Shown: positions 17,932 to 26,185 of the stretch, one piece after another
How positions within the stretch are numbered: the stretch's first letter is position 1
How the letters are laid out: every line of letters starts with the position of its first letter
NCBI GenBank assembly: GCA_964571235.1
Contig: CAZNAI010000007.1
Location: 124,001 to 188,000 of the forward strand
Length of the DNA: 64,000 nt
Source: JACRAV01 sp964571235
Lineage (GTDB): Bacteria; Zixibacteria; MSB-5A5; GN15; FEB-12
Direction: 5' to 3'
The notes under the pieces: model-generated
Databases searched by the model: none
The model's input: the letters and a program-made list of their open reading frames with translations, nothing else
Told to the model about the DNA's origin: nothing
Made by a program: the position numbers and the translations under genes

Positions 17932-19899
17932 GTGAAAGCAGTATTCCCATTCAATCGGACGCATATCGGTGCAATGAGCCGCCGATCTTTGCCCGCGTGG
18001 CTGGGTATCGTCTTGCTCGTTATCTCGTCGAGTGCAAGCGCGGTCGACCGCGAGTTTCTCCGCTGGGCGGGCCAAAATCCGGTAATCGATTCGATCCACA
18101 TCGAAGGCAACCGCGCCATCGAGACATCCGAAATTCGCAAACAACTCTATTCGCGAAGCCGAAGTGTCTTTCAGGCGCTCTCGGCCAACCGGCGGAGCCG
18201 CGTGCAAAAAGAAACAATTAATCGCGACACTCTCGAAGTCAAATACCTGTACTACTTGTCCGGCTACCTTGGAGTCCGGGTGCGCGAATCAATTGAGCAA
18301 ATTCCCGGCAAATCAAGTGCGCTGATCAGAGTGGCCATCGACGAAGGACGTCAGTTCCGCTATGCCGGAAAATCTGTTTCCGGCTCTTATCCAGATTCGC
18401 TTGGGAGCAACCTGCATAATATCGCTCAACAGCTCAAGACCGGCAAACCGGCCAACCCGCTCGAAGTCAAAAGTGTTGTCTTCGAGATGCGGGCCTACCT
18501 GGCCAACTCTGGTTTCCCGTACGCGACGATTGATTTCGCTGTCGATACGCTTGCCCGGAGCGGCGACGCTCCTATCAGGTTCTCAGTAGCTTCAGACTCA
18601 TTGGTGCGGTTCGGTAAGGTCTCAGTTGAGGGCAGTAAAGACTACCCCCAGTATTGCGCTCGGCGCGAGCTAAGACTCAAAGAGGGCGCCGTCTACCGCC
18701 GCGATGATATCCTTGATTCCCAGCGCCGCCTCTTTGAATCAGGATACTTCACAACCTTCCAACTTCGCCAATCGCAAACCAGCGCCGACCGCCTCCGCCC
18801 AGACTTCTCTCTGGCGGTGCGAGAGCGTAAGACACAGGCGGTTACTTTTCGTACCGGTTTGGGACAATCTGCTGTCCGCGATCTGGAATGGACTTCCTCG
18901 GCAGGTTTTCTCAAACGCAATTTTCTCGGCTCTCGCCGCTACGATGTTAGCGCCTCGTACGGTTTCGGTCTGGGAAAAGACTCCCGACTGATCACGCACT
19001 CCTATCGCCTCAGTTTCACCGAACCCTGGCTCTTTGGCCTTCGCGTGCCGGTCACTATTTCAACGCAGTGGGACCCCACCCTGCGCGACCCAGTGCAGGA
19101 TTTCAAGCGCACCGCGTTGAGTGTTTCAGCGCAGACCAGTTCCAACATCGGCCAAACTATGAAAGCCACGCTCGGATTTGAATATGTCGGTGTGAAACTG
19201 ACCAATCTCACCGGCCAGATCGCCGATTCGCTCGGCGGATCGACCTCCGACGCCAGCCGCAGAAAACTCTCGTTTGGTTTCCGCCGCGATTCGCGCGACA
19301 GTATTTTTGTCCCGCGCAGGGGATCGCACACCAGAATCAACATTCAGTACTACGGCGGTATTCTGGGCGGTGATGGCAACTTTGTAAAGATTCAGCCGGA
19401 ATGGTCAAGTTATCAGGTGATCTGGCCGGGATGGATTTCCGCCACCCGATTCAAAGGCGGATGGGCGCACCAATACGGCGATCCGAGATTCACCTTTGTC
19501 GACGAAGCTCAATATCTCGGCGGCGCAAATTCGATCCGTGGTTTTGCCGAAAATCAGCTCGGACCAAAGGACGATCTGGGAAACCCGTCAGGCGCCGAGT
19601 TCATACTGGTTTTCAACCAGGAATTCCGTTGGCGGACCCTGCCGTATTTCAATCAACTACCCGTGATCGGCGACCTCTTTCGCCAATGGCCCCTCTACCA
19701 ATCGGTCTTTTTTGATATGGGGAATGGGTACCGAACCGAGTCCGAGATCAAACTAAGCAACATGGCTTACAGCTACGGCACGGGGATCCAGATCATGTCC
19801 CCAGCCGGGCCGATTCGCCTTGATTACGCCCGTGTTATCCCCCACGATAACTTCAAATTTACAGATCGCTGGCACTTTACTATATTGTACGCGTTCTAA
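17932..19899 (+). CDS. tamA: Omp85-family outer-membrane assembly protein (TamA/BamA)
   Basis: 655 residues from a GTG. A signal-like segment (LPAWLGIVLLVISSSASAV) is followed by POTRA domains (about 45-260; DSIHIEGNRAIETSEIRKQL, VRFGKVSVEGSKDYP) and a C-terminal 16-strand surface-antigen barrel (about 280-655) with FKGGWAHQYG, YLGGANSIRGF (the conserved L6-loop R-G-F motif) and a final Phe. With TamB just upstream it is best called TamA, although a BamA role cannot be excluded without seeing the rest of the genome. It is the last gene of the sigma-factor operon. Confidence 0.92.
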   Translation: MKAVFPFNRTHIGAMSRRSLPAWLGIVLLVISSSASAVDREFLRWAGQNPVIDSIHIEGNRAIETSEIRKQLYSRSRSVFQALSANRRSRVQKETINRDTLEVKYLYYLSGYLGVRVRESIEQIPGKSSALIRVAIDEGRQFRYAGKSVSGSYPDSLGSNLHNIAQQLKTGKPANPLEVKSVVFEMRAYLANSGFPYATIDFAVDTLARSGDAPIRFSVASDSLVRFGKVSVEGSKDYPQYCARRELRLKEGAVYRRDDILDSQRRLFESGYFTTFQLRQSQTSADRLRPDFSLAVRERKTQAVTFRTGLGQSAVRDLEWTSSAGFLKRNFLGSRRYDVSASYGFGLGKDSRLITHSYRLSFTEPWLFGLRVPVTISTQWDPTLRDPVQDFKRTALSVSAQTSSNIGQTMKATLGFEYVGVKLTNLTGQIADSLGGSTSDASRRKLSFGFRRDSRDSIFVPRRGSHTRINIQYYGGILGGDGNFVKIQPEWSSYQVIWPGWISATRFKGGWAHQYGDPRFTFVDEAQYLGGANSIRGFAENQLGPKDDLGNPSGAEFILVFNQEFRWRTLPYFNQLPVIGDLFRQWPLYQSVFFDMGNGYRTESEIKLSNMAYSYGTGIQIMSPAGPIRLDYARVIPHDNFKFTDRWHFTILYAF

Positions 19900-19970
19900 G
19901 AAATGCCGCCGCTCACGCATGGATAGCGGGGCAATGTTTCGACTAGGCGTCTAACCCAGAGAGTAGAAGT

Positions 19971-21152
19971 ATGGACTCGATATATCTTGATCACAACGCC
20001 ACCACTCCGGTCGACCCCGAGGTCGTTTCCGCAATGGTGCCTTATCTCGGCAAGACCTTTGGCAATGCCAGTTCGGTACACCATTTTGGCCGCGACGCCA
20101 AAGTAGCGCTCGAAAATGCCCGTGAGCAGGTGGCCGCTCTTATCCACTGCGATCCTGCCGAACTATTCTTCACATCGGGGGGGACAGAGTCGGACAATAT
20201 CGCCGTTCTGGGTACCGCTTTTCAACTGCAACCAAAGAAGAACCACGTCGTCGTCGGGTCGACCGAACACCACGCCGTTCTGGAGCCGGCCGAGTGGCTA
20301 CATCACAAACATCAATTCAAGTTCGACCGATTGTCAGTCGACAGCGAGGGATTCGCCTCCGCCGAATCTCTTGACGAATTGATCTCAGATAATACCGCCC
20401 TCGTGTCAGTTATGCACGCCAACAACGAAACCGGAACAGTTCAGGACCTTGCATTCCTTACCGCGGTCTGTCGCAATAAAGGCGTTCTGTTTCACACCGA
20501 TGCTGTCCAGTCAATCGGCAAAATCCCTGTCGATGTCCGCAGTCTGGGTGTAGACATGCTTTCGCTCACCGGGCACAAAATCTATGGCCCCAAAGGCGCC
20601 GGTGCGCTGTATATCCGCTCGGGTGTAAAAATCAGCCCGCTCTTTTATGGCGGCTCGCACGAAAAGAAACGTCGCCCAGGCACTGAAAATATCGCCGGGA
20701 TTGTCGGTCTGGCCAAATCGCTTGAAATTGCCGGAAAAAAAATGAACGATGACGCCACCCGTCTTGGTGCCCTTGCAGATTATTTCATCGAGCGGGTTTC
20801 CTCGGCCATTCCCCACACCCATTTGAATTCCCCGCGCAAGAATCGTATACCTCAGACGGTGAATCTCTCATTCGCCGGGGTCGAGGGAGAGTCGATTGTG
20901 TTGAGTCTGGATATGGAGGGAATAGCCGTATCCTCCGGATCCGCCTGTACATCGGGCGCCACTGAACCTTCTCATGTTCTGGTCGCCATGGGAATCGACC
21001 GAATTGTCGCGCAGGGAGCGATACGCTTCTCGCTCGGTCGCTCCACCACCAAAGACCAACTTGACCGCGTCCTGCAAGTACTACCCCCGATCATCGAGCG
21101 TCTTCGCGCCATGTCGCCAATATCACCCGCCGCCCGGGCCTCAAGAGGATAA
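19971..21152 (+). CDS. iscS: Cysteine desulfurase (IscS/NifS)
   Basis: 393 residues. PLP lysine K203 lies in SLTGHKIYGPKG, and the sulfur-accepting cysteine C326 is in a long mobile loop (SSGSACTSGATEPSH). N-terminal YLDHNATTPVDPEV is diagnostic. The enzyme takes sulfur from cysteine as a persulfide for Fe-S clusters and tRNA thiolation. mnmA starts 7 bases after its stop, so here it most probably supplies 2-thiouridine synthesis. No iscU or hsc genes follow. Confidence 0.96.
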   Translation: MDSIYLDHNATTPVDPEVVSAMVPYLGKTFGNASSVHHFGRDAKVALENAREQVAALIHCDPAELFFTSGGTESDNIAVLGTAFQLQPKKNHVVVGSTEHHAVLEPAEWLHHKHQFKFDRLSVDSEGFASAESLDELISDNTALVSVMHANNETGTVQDLAFLTAVCRNKGVLFHTDAVQSIGKIPVDVRSLGVDMLSLTGHKIYGPKGAGALYIRSGVKISPLFYGGSHEKKRRPGTENIAGIVGLAKSLEIAGKKMNDDATRLGALADYFIERVSSAIPHTHLNSPRKNRIPQTVNLSFAGVEGESIVLSLDMEGIAVSSGSACTSGATEPSHVLVAMGIDRIVAQGAIRFSLGRSTTKDQLDRVLQVLPPIIERLRAMSPISPAARASRG

Positions 21153-21159
21153 TCGCAGA

Positions 21160-22269
21160 ATGTCCAAGAGGATCTTAGTCGCCATGTCTGGCGGTGTCGA
21201 TTCCTCCGTTGCCGCCCTGCTCCTCAAAGAGCAGGGGTATGATGTCGTCGGCGCCCATATGAAACTCTGGGACTATGTCGAGGTTGGCGGCGATATCCAC
21301 AAAGACGGTCGCTGTTGTACAATTGACTCAATCACCGATTGCCGCTTCATTTGCGACGCTATCAATGCGCCGTTCTACGTCCTCAATCTCTCCGCCGATT
21401 TCAAAGAGCAGGTGATTGAAAATTTCGTCTCAGAATACAAAGCGGGTCGGACTCCCAATCCGTGTGTCCGCTGTAATTCTCTTGTCAAATGGGATGCCTT
21501 CTTGCGCAAAGCCGAACAACTCGGGTGCGAGGGTATCGCGACCGGCCATTATGCAATCATCGAAAAAGGCGACAACGGTCGCTGGCGGATTCGAAAGGGT
21601 GTCGACGGTACCCGCGACCAATCATATGTACTCTGGGGACTCTCGCAAAACGCCCTGTCCAAGACATTGATGCCGCTCGGTGGCATGACCAAAGTCGAAG
21701 TGCGCGAGATAGCCCACCGCCACAATCTGCGCACCGCCGACAAGGCCGAGTCACGCGAAATTTGCTTTGTTGCCGACGACAACTATCGGCGCTTTCTGGC
21801 CGATTGGGAGAAAAAGCACGACCGCAAATTCGCCGAGGGAGATATTGTCGACCAGTCTGGTGCGGTACTCGGTTCCCACGAGGGCACTCCCTTTTACACC
21901 ATCGGCCAGCGCAAAGGACTGGGGATTTCGCATCGCACGCCGCTCTATGTGCAACGTATCGAGCCGGACACCAACCGGGTCGTGGTGGGCGAAGACGAGG
22001 CGCTCTACTGTGACTCGCTCGTTGCCGATTCGGTCAATTGGATTTCGGCTGATCCATCCGCGCCGCCCTCGCATGCCGAGGTAAAGATCAGGTATCTGCA
22101 CGCCCCCGCCAAGGCCCGCCTGACCCGCTTGACCGACACGAGAATCCATATTACGTTTGAGCAAAAACAGCGCGCCATTACCCCCGGCCAGACGGTTGTC
22201 TTCTACGACGGCGACATTACCCTCGGCGGGGGAGTGATCGCCGAGACCGGCGCGTCGCCGATTTCTTAA
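21160..22269 (+). CDS. mnmA: tRNA-specific 2-thiouridylase
   Basis: 369 residues from ATG 21160; a longer in-frame extension overlapping iscS is not credible. The PP-loop SGGVDSS (10-16) activates U34 with ATP. The catalytic cysteines fall at C102 (NPCVRCN) and C202 (ESREICFV), the standard pair. IGQRKGLGIS and the C-terminal barrel (TPGQTVVFYDGD) complete the family pattern. It thiolates wobble U34 of Lys, Glu and Gln tRNAs with sulfur from the adjacent IscS. Confidence 0.97.
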   Translation: MSKRILVAMSGGVDSSVAALLLKEQGYDVVGAHMKLWDYVEVGGDIHKDGRCCTIDSITDCRFICDAINAPFYVLNLSADFKEQVIENFVSEYKAGRTPNPCVRCNSLVKWDAFLRKAEQLGCEGIATGHYAIIEKGDNGRWRIRKGVDGTRDQSYVLWGLSQNALSKTLMPLGGMTKVEVREIAHRHNLRTADKAESREICFVADDNYRRFLADWEKKHDRKFAEGDIVDQSGAVLGSHEGTPFYTIGQRKGLGISHRTPLYVQRIEPDTNRVVVGEDEALYCDSLVADSVNWISADPSAPPSHAEVKIRYLHAPAKARLTRLTDTRIHITFEQKQRAITPGQTVVFYDGDITLGGGVIAETGASPIS

Positions 22270-22294
22270 GCGCACAAACTCAAGCGGAGTTTAT

Positions 22295-22975
22295 ATGCCG
22301 CACGCTCAATTTCTTGGACACTCCTGTGTCCTCTTGCACAACGGTTCCCATCGCATCATCATCGATCCGTTCATTTCCGGAAGCCCGTCTGCGCCAATCG
22401 AGGCCGATCAGATCGATGTCCAGTATGTACTAATCACCCACGGCCACAGCGACCATGTCGGTGACGCCGTCAGCATCGCCAAACGGAATCACGCGACGAT
22501 TATTGCCAATTTCGAGCTGAGCATGCTGTGTGAGCGGGAAGGAGCTAAAGTCCACCCGATGCATATTGGTGGCGCCCATAATTTCGATTTCGGCCGGGTG
22601 AAACTGACTATCGCCCATCATGGCGGCGGGTACGGCCCCAAGGCCGACATCTACACCGGCCCGCCGGTCGGATTTCTCGTGACCATTGAGGGAAAAACGG
22701 TCTACCACTCCGGCGACACCGGGCTGTTCTACGACATGAAACTGATAGGCGAACTCAACGCTATCGACCTGGCCTTCTTGCCGATTGGCGATAATTTCAC
22801 GATGGGAATCGACGACGCCGTCAAAGCAGTCGAATTCCTGCGTCCGAAAACTGTTGTCCCATTTCACTACAGTACTTTCCCGATCATTGACGCCTCCCCC
22901 GGCGAATTCGCCCTCAAAGTGGGGGAGAGAGCAAAAGTTAAAATCCTAAATCCCGGCGAACAGATCGAATTCTGA
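22295..22975 (+). CDS. UPF0173 metallo-beta-lactamase-fold hydrolase
   Basis: 226 residues. Metal ligands sit in ITHGHSDHVGD (HxHxDH), HHGGGYGPKAD, YHSGDTGLFYDM and the C-terminal VPFHYSTFPII. Size and motif set match the UPF0173 (YtkL-like) hydrolases of unknown substrate. It is 25 bases after mnmA and may be co-transcribed with it. Confidence 0.92.
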   Translation: MPHAQFLGHSCVLLHNGSHRIIIDPFISGSPSAPIEADQIDVQYVLITHGHSDHVGDAVSIAKRNHATIIANFELSMLCEREGAKVHPMHIGGAHNFDFGRVKLTIAHHGGGYGPKADIYTGPPVGFLVTIEGKTVYHSGDTGLFYDMKLIGELNAIDLAFLPIGDNFTMGIDDAVKAVEFLRPKTVVPFHYSTFPIIDASPGEFALKVGERAKVKILNPGEQIEF

Positions 22976-23000
22976 CGTCGCTATCAGGTCGGATTCTTCT

Positions 23001-23343
23001 GTAGGTCGGGACCCTTGCGGTCCCGACACTCTTGAGTCATTGAGAGCAAGGATTTTGTAGGTCGAAATCCCTTGCCCCCCGCAGGGGGGTCGCGCGGAGC
23101 GCGAGGTTTCGACATCTTCTCTTGCCGAAGTGCCTCTGCTGCCACATTCCAACGTGGTGTCAGGCGTCCCCGCCTGACACGCTTTTATCTGGTAGCGCAC
23201 CGCTACGCGGTGCGATTCGTATTCCGCGCAAACCGACCGCAGAGCGGTCGGCTACCAAAGACTGAGGCTTCGACAGGCTCAGCCTGAAGTCAAAATGCGA
23301 AAGCACACCCGCTTTGACCTCACCCTGAGCTTGTCGAAGGGTC
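23001..23343. repeat. Cluster of dispersed hairpin repeats
   Basis: Successive units are GTAGGTCGGGACC...GGTCCCGAC (23001-23027), GTAGGTCGAAATCCC...GGTTTCGACA (23057-23114) with a CCCCCCGCAGGGGGG and a GCGCGGAGCGCG inner stem, GTGTCAGGCG...CGCCTGACAC (23156-23180), GGTAGC...CGGTCGGCTACC (23191-23256), and a GCTTCGACAGGCTCAGCCTG / CCCTGAGCTTGTCGAAGGG pair (23264-23343). No gene is seen between 22976 and 23485. Confidence 0.8.
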
Positions 23344-23426
23344 ACTATTGACTTATTGCTGTGCGCGGCAGGCTTCCTGCCTGCCCGTTGTTTGCGTGCC
23401 GCCAGACTCTCCCACTCGATTTCTGT

Positions 23427-23456
23427 TTGATTTTTCCGCCCTCACGAGTGTACAAT
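23427..23456 (+). promoter_or_regulatory. Candidate sigma-70-like promoter for the AsmA-like gene
   Basis: TTGATT (23427-23432), an 18-base spacer and TACAAT (23451-23456) lie 29 bases upstream of ATG 23486. Confidence 0.4.
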
Positions 23457-23485
23457 TGGTATGTCCGCACCCATTCAGAGGAAAC

Positions 23486-25957
23486 ATGAAAATGAATAGC
23501 GCTACAAAATTGCTCGTATGGATCGCCGGCGTAGTTGTCGGCGTAGCTCTGATTGCCTTTATCGCCATCAAGTTGTTCTTCCCGGTGGAAAAAATCAAAC
23601 AAATGGCGATCGACACGGCACAGTCATCGCTGGACCGTCCGCTCACGCTCGGCACCGCTGATCTTTCGATCTTGGGAGGTTTGGGTGTTAAGCTTGCCGA
23701 TGTCGCTCTTGGCAACCCGGCCGGATTTGCGGGTGACCCCTTTGTCGCCGCTAAGAGTGTTGATGTAAAAGTTGCCTTCTGGCCGCTCTTGTCCGGCAAT
23801 ATTCATGTCAGTCGCTTGGTCATTGAATCTCCGGCGATATTCATGCACAAGCTCGCTAGCGGCGTCACCAACTATTCGTTTGCACCGGTCGACTCAACTA
23901 TGCCCGAGGCGGCCAATCTCCCCGACGAAGCCAAGCCGGCCGCCGCGGCTGTTGCTTTTGACGGCATCGAGATCCACAACGGCACTGTCCGCTATGTCGA
24001 CGACAGCGCCGCGCAAGAAATCGCCGTGCGAGGTCTAGCCCTGTCCACCGCGGTCGCCAATCCAGGCACCGGTGTCTACCACGCGACCGGGAATCTCGTC
24101 ATTGATACGCTCACGTTTAACTTCATGCAGAAACTTCCGCCGCTCGCCCTCAAAGTCGACTACGACGCGACCTATGATCTGACTCAGGGCTCACTCTCGA
24201 TGGAGAAAGTTGCGCTCGCCCTCAACGACGTGCAGTTCGATCTTTCTGGCAAGCTCACCAATCTGACAACTTCAATGGCCGCCGAGCTGAAAATAAGATC
24301 GGACAAAGTAAAGGCTTCCGATCTTGTCAAACTCCTCCCACCCGACAAATTGTCAGCTCTGGCTGACTACACTCTCGACGGTTCTTTCGCATTCGATGCC
24401 GCGGTAGCTTATGACAGTACAAAGTCACCTGCTTTGAATTACTCAGGCACAGCATCGATCTCGGATCTGTCTATGTCGAAAAAAGGGCTGAGCGGCGACC
24501 TCAAAGTAAGACGCATCCCGCTTGAATTCGCCTCCGATCGCGTAAAACTCGCGGTCGAAGACGGTCAGTTTTCAGGCCAGCCGTTTTCCGGATCGCTTTC
24601 CGTGCAAAACTTCGCTGATCCGACAGTCACCGGCGCATTCAAAGGTGGTGTCGATCTCTCCTACTTCTCGCCCTTTTTGTCCCAAGCTGGCAAACCTGAA
24701 TTGAAAGGAAAAGCTACGGTCGATCTGGCATTCGACGGTCAGCCCAAGTCGGCGACCAGCATGCTCATCACTGGCAGACTTGCGATCTCCGACTGTTCAT
24801 ATAGTGACAGTCGCCTACCTGAGCCGATCACTCATTTCGACGCCGACATGTCGCTCAAGAAAGACACCATTGCAATCGACGCAATGAACGTGAAGTTTGT
24901 CTCCAGTGACGCCTCCTTCAAGGGGACTCTCACCAAGCCGTTTCCGTATCTGCTCCCAATGAAAAACATTGATCGGACCAAGCTCACCAAGCCATTCTTC
25001 CAGTTCGCGCTTACCTCGCACCACTTTGACAACGACAAACTATTTCCCGAGGCAACCCCAGGCTCGGGCGAAAACCGCGCCACGTTGCCGGTCGATTCCA
25101 TTCCGCCGATTATCCTCCCCGACATCGACGGCGCCGGCACAATACAAATCGATACGCTTGTCTATTCAAAAGTCGACCTGACTCAGATCACTGGCAAGGT
25201 CAAAATCCACGACCGCAAGATCGAGGCCTACGATGTGACCGGCAAAGTGTACACAGGAAGTGTGGCTGGAACGACCACTATCGATCTGAACGACTTTGAC
25301 AACCCGATTTATTCCGGCAAGTTTACTGCCACACAAATCGAGGCCAACGACTTCATCCAGCGTTTCTGCAAAGTCAGCGGCTTTCTCTACGGAAAATTCG
25401 ATTTGAAAGGGGACTACAGCGCCGCCGGCTGGGAACCCGATCAGTTCCTAAATTCGATGTCGATGACAAGCTCCGGCGCTGTGCAAGACGGCAAGCTGGT
25501 AACTTCAGGCGTTGTCTATAATTTGTTAAACGACATAGCCAAGAAAATCGGCAAGCCGTTTGAGAAAGAACAGCCGCTCAAAGCGCTGACCTCCAACATC
25601 AAAGTCAAAGACGGCAAGGTCATTGTCGATGGCCTCAAGGCAAATCTCGCCAATATCGGCGATCTGACTCTCGGCGGCTTTTACAGTTTCAACAACGACC
25701 TTGGCTATGACGGTACTATCCAACTCACGCAGGAACTTACTTCCCAGCTTGCCTCGCAAGGGGGAGTGCTCGGAGGCTTGACCAGTCTCTTGAGCGACAA
25801 ATCCTCCGGCCGACTACTTGTCCCGCTCAAAGTTACAGGAACCTGGAATGATCCAAAGGCCGAGGTCGATTTTTCCGCGTTGACCAAATCGGCGGGGACA
25901 AATCTCAAAGAGAAAACCGGAAACGCGATTCAGAATTTGCTCAAGAAAAAGCCGTAA
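23486..25957 (+). CDS. AsmA-family protein
   Basis: 823 residues from ATG 23486, preceded by AGAGGAA; the longer frame upstream runs through repeats and is rejected. One N-terminal membrane anchor (LLVWIAGVVVGVALIAFIAI) is followed by the AsmA/DUF748-like start (KIKQMAIDTAQSSLDRPLTL, FWPLLSGNIHVSRLVIESP) and a long beta-rich periplasmic bridge domain with an AsmA_2-type C-terminus (FDLKGDYSAAGWEPDQFLNS, LTSNIKVKDGKVIVDGLKA). AsmA-like bridges are thought to carry phospholipid between the membranes, as TamB does. The gene is monocistronic and ends in a terminator. Confidence 0.88.
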   Translation: MKMNSATKLLVWIAGVVVGVALIAFIAIKLFFPVEKIKQMAIDTAQSSLDRPLTLGTADLSILGGLGVKLADVALGNPAGFAGDPFVAAKSVDVKVAFWPLLSGNIHVSRLVIESPAIFMHKLASGVTNYSFAPVDSTMPEAANLPDEAKPAAAAVAFDGIEIHNGTVRYVDDSAAQEIAVRGLALSTAVANPGTGVYHATGNLVIDTLTFNFMQKLPPLALKVDYDATYDLTQGSLSMEKVALALNDVQFDLSGKLTNLTTSMAAELKIRSDKVKASDLVKLLPPDKLSALADYTLDGSFAFDAAVAYDSTKSPALNYSGTASISDLSMSKKGLSGDLKVRRIPLEFASDRVKLAVEDGQFSGQPFSGSLSVQNFADPTVTGAFKGGVDLSYFSPFLSQAGKPELKGKATVDLAFDGQPKSATSMLITGRLAISDCSYSDSRLPEPITHFDADMSLKKDTIAIDAMNVKFVSSDASFKGTLTKPFPYLLPMKNIDRTKLTKPFFQFALTSHHFDNDKLFPEATPGSGENRATLPVDSIPPIILPDIDGAGTIQIDTLVYSKVDLTQITGKVKIHDRKIEAYDVTGKVYTGSVAGTTTIDLNDFDNPIYSGKFTATQIEANDFIQRFCKVSGFLYGKFDLKGDYSAAGWEPDQFLNSMSMTSSGAVQDGKLVTSGVVYNLLNDIAKKIGKPFEKEQPLKALTSNIKVKDGKVIVDGLKANLANIGDLTLGGFYSFNNDLGYDGTIQLTQELTSQLASQGGVLGGLTSLLSDKSSGRLLVPLKVTGTWNDPKAEVDFSALTKSAGTNLKEKTGNAIQNLLKKKP

Positions 25958-25986
25958 CCAACTTTCTTCTATAGCTTCGTTACCAT

Positions 25987-26020
25987 CGCCCTGTTTCACT
26001 GTGAAACCGGGCGAAATTTT
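25987..26020 (+). terminator. Rho-independent terminator after the AsmA-like gene
   Basis: Arms CGCCC-T-GTTTCA and TGAAAC-C-GGGCG (one mismatch) close on a three-base loop and are followed by AAATTTT. Confidence 0.65.
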
Positions 26021-26185
26021 GTGTGGGATTTCTCTTGATCTTTGCGTTCTTCCGCCGATGTAATCTCAAGTAGTATCGATAGTAACGGGAAATACGATCA
26101 ATCGAATGTCCCGTTCAGATTTGCAACGTCGCGAAGCGCCGCCAACGGCCGACACGACAAAAACAAAGTGTGTGACTAAAAGGCC

